Assembly (NCBI GenBank): GCA_964511385.1 | Contig: CAZEFE010000002.1 | Coordinates: 124,001-188,000, forward strand | Direction: 5' to 3' | DNA length: 64,000 nt | DNA from: CAILHX01 sp964511385 | GTDB lineage: Bacteria; Pseudomonadota; Gammaproteobacteria; Burkholderiales; Methylophilaceae | Shown: positions 61,691 to 64,000 of the stretch, piece by piece | Layout: every line of letters begins with the position of its first letter | How positions within the stretch are numbered: position 1 is the first letter of the stretch | Notes under the pieces: model-generated | Told to the model about the DNA's origin: nothing | Seen by the model: the letters and a program-made list of their open reading frames with translations, nothing else | Database searches by the model: none | Made by a program: the position numbers and the translations under genes

Positions 61691-62710
61691 GTGAGTAACC
61701 GGCTGAATATTATTGCAGAAATAGCTCAAGGGTATGAAGGCAAGCCAGAACTGGCTGCTCTTCTTGTGCGCGCGGCGGCTGCGGCTGGTGCTGATGGGGT
61801 CAAAATGCAGCTTGTTTATGCAGATGAACTCGCAACCAGCGACTACAAGCATTATGACTTGTTCAAGTCACTCGAAATGACTGATGACGAATGGATAGGT
61901 CTGGGTGGCTTGGCAAAGCAGCACAAAATTCAGTTGTATCTGGATGTATTCGGCAAAAGAAGTCTGGCGCTAGCCGAAAAGGTTGGCGTTGGTGGAATCA
62001 AGATTCACAGCACCGACATGTCAAATATCGGCCTTCTGGAGGATGTTGCGGCCTCGGGCATTGGTCTGGTATTGCTCTCGATAGGTGGCTGCTTCAAGCA
62101 TGAAATTGATGAGGCTTTGCGAATTCTGAAGGCAAAACAAATTGTTCTTCTCCATGGATTTCAAGGCTACCCCACACCGCTGGAGGCTAACCAGGTTGCA
62201 AGGTTGCATGAGCTGGTAAGACTATATGGTGATGCGCAGAATATTGTGTTTGGCTTTGCAGATCATGTCCCGGCTGATGATGGCCTGAAATTAATATTGT
62301 CGCTATTGGGTGTTGGCGCCGGGATTGGTTTGATTGAGAAGCATCTGACTTTGTCGCAGATAATGAAATTTGAAGATTATGAGGCGGCACTGAATCCTGA
62401 TGAGTTTGCAAGCTTCGTTCAGCTCATGAGGCAATGTCATTCGGCGGTTGGTAGGGTTGACCCATCAAGACCGGATTTTGGAATGCACGATTCAGAAAAG
62501 GCCTATCGTGTAATGACACATAAGCATGTAGTCGCGACAAAGAACCTAAAGGCTGGTACGAAATTAACTCCTGAGATGTTGGCTTTGAAAAGAACATCTT
62601 CTGATCGCTCTATTTATGACTTGCGAGAAGTGTATGGGAAAGTTCTGAGCAAAGATGTTGGTTTGGATATGGCAATTGTAAAAGAAATGCTGAAAGAGGC
62701 TGATGCATGA
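61691..62710 (+). CDS. NeuB/PseI-like nonulosonate synthase with SAF domain
   Basis: A 339-residue protein. The N-terminal TIM-barrel condensing domain has IIAEIAQGYEG (where NeuB has EIGINHNG), DGVKMQ, LHGFQGYPTP, FADHVPADDG and IEKHLTL; the two metal-binding His are kept. The C-terminal SAF domain (about 275-339, NLKAGTKLTPEMLALKR) is present. Condenses PEP with an amino-sugar in known members. GTG start with SD AAGGAG seven bases upstream. The altered N-terminal motif marks it as a divergent member; substrate not assigned. Confidence 0.85.
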   Translation: MSNRLNIIAEIAQGYEGKPELAALLVRAAAAAGADGVKMQLVYADELATSDYKHYDLFKSLEMTDDEWIGLGGLAKQHKIQLYLDVFGKRSLALAEKVGVGGIKIHSTDMSNIGLLEDVAASGIGLVLLSIGGCFKHEIDEALRILKAKQIVLLHGFQGYPTPLEANQVARLHELVRLYGDAQNIVFGFADHVPADDGLKLILSLLGVGAGIGLIEKHLTLSQIMKFEDYEAALNPDEFASFVQLMRQCHSAVGRVDPSRPDFGMHDSEKAYRVMTHKHVVATKNLKAGTKLTPEMLALKRTSSDRSIYDLREVYGKVLSKDVGLDMAIVKEMLKEADA

Positions 62711-63462
62711 GAACAGATAAAAGGAGATTGGTTGCGGCATTGGCGTGTCGAAACAATGGATCCAGACTATATGGCAAGCCATTACAGAATCTGATTGATG
62801 ATGTGACGATACTTGACCAGATCATTCATGCTATTAAATCGTTTCCTGCGATTGATGAAATTGTGCTGGGCATTTCCGAAGGTTCGGCAAACGCCCCTTT
62901 TGTGGATGTGGCCCATGCGCACAACATTTCCTATATCTATGGCGACCCCAAGGATGTGCTGATGCGGCTGGTGCAGTGTGGCAGAATGGGTGGGGCAACA
63001 GATGTGTTTCGCGTGACGACTGAATGCCCCTGGTTTGCATATGACTTGTTTGAGCCAATATGGCGTAATCATGTCGAACACCAGAACGACATCACAGTAT
63101 GCGATGAACTGCCAGAAGGCTTACATTTTGAAATTTATACATTAGAAGCACTTGAGCGATCACATGCGCGAGGCTCCGGGGTAGATCGTTCTGAAATGTG
63201 CTCAAACTATGCGAGAAAGCACCCTCAGGAGTTCAAGATAGAGGTGGTGTTGCCACCGGCAGAGCATAGGCGACTTGACCTGCGAGTGACTGTGGACTAT
63301 CCGGAGGATTTGGTGCTTACTCGGGCAATAGCCAAGGCATGTAAGGAATCTATGCCCCTGGTTCCCACCGGGAATATCATTCAGTTTCTTGATTCGCGGC
63401 CGGACATAAAACAATTGGTGGCTCCTTATGTTGTGCCAGAGCCACTTTGGAACTTTTCATAG
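62707..63462 (+). CDS. SpsF-like cytidylyltransferase
   Basis: A 251-residue nucleotidyltransferase resembling SpsF-type CMP-sugar synthases. ALACRNNGSRLYGKPLQNL is the nucleotide-binding loop; RVTTECPWF and LDLRVTVDYPEDLVLTRAI follow. Would activate a keto-sugar acid as the CMP form. Its ATG overlaps the synthase stop (ATGA), consistent with consecutive steps. Confidence 0.85.
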   Translation: MRTDKRRLVAALACRNNGSRLYGKPLQNLIDDVTILDQIIHAIKSFPAIDEIVLGISEGSANAPFVDVAHAHNISYIYGDPKDVLMRLVQCGRMGGATDVFRVTTECPWFAYDLFEPIWRNHVEHQNDITVCDELPEGLHFEIYTLEALERSHARGSGVDRSEMCSNYARKHPQEFKIEVVLPPAEHRRLDLRVTVDYPEDLVLTRAIAKACKESMPLVPTGNIIQFLDSRPDIKQLVAPYVVPEPLWNFS

Positions 63463-63480
63463 GATCATTGGTAGCAAATC

Positions 63481-64000
63481 ATGAATAAAATTACGAACTT
63501 TGCAAAATCACGTGAAATTTCAAAGCAACTCAATGAGTTGATCCCTGGCGGTGGACATACTTACTCGAAAGGCGATGACCAGTTTCCTGTAAATGCACCT
63601 GCGGCTATTACCCATGGCAAAGGGGCTCACGTTTGGGATGTTGATGGGAATGAGTACATCGACTGCGGCATGGGGCTGACTTCAGTATGCATCGGTCATG
63701 GTTATGAGCCTGTAGCAGATGCGGTTTCGAAGGCGGCATATCTTGGGACAAACTTTATGCGTCCTGCTGCACTGGAGTTGGATGCAGCGAAGCTGTTTCT
63801 GGATACCGTGCAAACCGGGGATATGGTGAAGTTCGCCAAAAATGGCTCTACGGTAACAACGGCAGCCGTCAAGCTTGCCCGTGCTTTTACCAAGAAGAAC
63901 CGAGTTGCCATTGCACGTGAGCATAACTTTTTCAGTTATGACGACTGGTTTATTGTCACTACGCCATGTGACCGCGGAATCCCCCCCAAAGTACGCGATA
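63481..64000 (+). CDS. Glutamate-1-semialdehyde aminomutase-like class III aminotransferase, 3' partial
   Basis: Open from ATG 63481 to the end of the window (173 codons). It reads ELIPGGGHTYSKGDDQFP, AHVWDVDGNEYIDCGMGL, VKFAKNGSTVTTAAVKLA, matching HemL/class III aminotransferases at the N-terminal half; the PLP lysine is beyond the window. In this context it is likelier to act on a sugar-pathway intermediate than in haem synthesis (inference). Confidence 0.85.
   Translation, partial: MNKITNFAKSREISKQLNELIPGGGHTYSKGDDQFPVNAPAAITHGKGAHVWDVDGNEYIDCGMGLTSVCIGHGYEPVADAVSKAAYLGTNFMRPAALELDAAKLFLDTVQTGDMVKFAKNGSTVTTAAVKLARAFTKKNRVAIAREHNFFSYDDWFIVTTPCDRGIPPKVRD

Noticed and set aside
1..64000. 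CRISPR arrays, IS elements, prophage or toxin-antitoxin genes
   Set aside because: No regularly spaced direct repeats, transposase, integrase or toxin-antitoxin motifs were found by reading.

Overview
The window reads as the chromosome of a motile betaproteobacterium, most likely of the Nitrosomonadales type (Gallionellaceae/Sulfuricellaceae-like). The basis is the order nadB-rpoE-rseA-rseB-rseC-degP/mucD, the FlrBC-fliE flagellar boundary, the accA-tilS pair and a MarR-type EPS-associated regulator in front of a glycan locus. The assignment to a family is inference; no 16S gene is present. I found no tRNA, rRNA, CRISPR array, insertion sequence or clear pseudogene. Coding density is high on both strands, and many neighbouring genes overlap by ATGA, TGATG or GTGA.

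Layout. 1-2.7 kb: end of a flagellar regulatory block (flrB partial, flrC, and fliE behind a good sigma-54 promoter). 2.8-8.5 kb: nadB convergent with fliE, then the envelope-stress sigma operon rpoE-rseA-rseB-rseC-degP. 8.5-14.8 kb: housekeeping genes serB, msrA, two tandem RhlE-type DEAD-box helicases and typA. 14.8-24.6 kb: a minus-strand chemotaxis operon running mcp2-cheY-cheA-cheW-mcp1-cheR-cheD-cheB, without cheZ. 24.7-35.9 kb: a dense minus-strand signalling region. Its first unit is six genes (DAHL-type hybrid kinase, HDOD-response regulator, CHASE2 protein, SH3 protein, M48 protease, HisKA_2 kinase). The second unit has its own strong sigma-70 promoter and about 250 nt of leader, and encodes a cysteine-rich STAS protein and a PAS-GGDEF-EAL protein. 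36-40.6 kb: rmuC, a 58-codon small gene, moaD, moaE, a Lon-like protease and hslR. 40.6-42.6 kb: a minus-strand aminotransferase with two small EamA transporters. 42.7-54.3 kb: DUF4337 protein, PAP2 phosphatase, spermidine-synthase-like protein, RlmL-type methyltransferase, MazG-like hydrolase, 7TM-DISM/GGDEF protein, dnaE, accA and tilS.

54.3-64 kb: a less GC-rich glycan region, all on the plus strand. It holds a UDP-glucuronate 4-epimerase, an EPS-associated MarR regulator with an inverted repeat in front of it, a PglK/MsbA-like ABC exporter, PseB, an RfbD-like SDR, PseC, an aldo/keto reductase, a divergent NeuB/PseI-type synthase, an SpsF-like cytidylyltransferase and the start of a GSA-aminomutase-like class III aminotransferase. 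Together these look like synthesis and activation of a nonulosonic acid or related sugar, plausibly for flagellin or surface glycan. The set does not match the standard pseudaminic or legionaminic list, since PseG and PseH equivalents are absent within the window.

The themes are motility (flagellar regulation, chemotaxis), c-di-GMP and two-component signalling, and surface glycan. The best candidates for something undescribed are the six-gene signalling operon with its leader-controlled STAS/GGDEF-EAL neighbour (which shares a PAS signature with the kinase), the DegT-EamA-EamA module, and the non-standard nonulosonate cluster.
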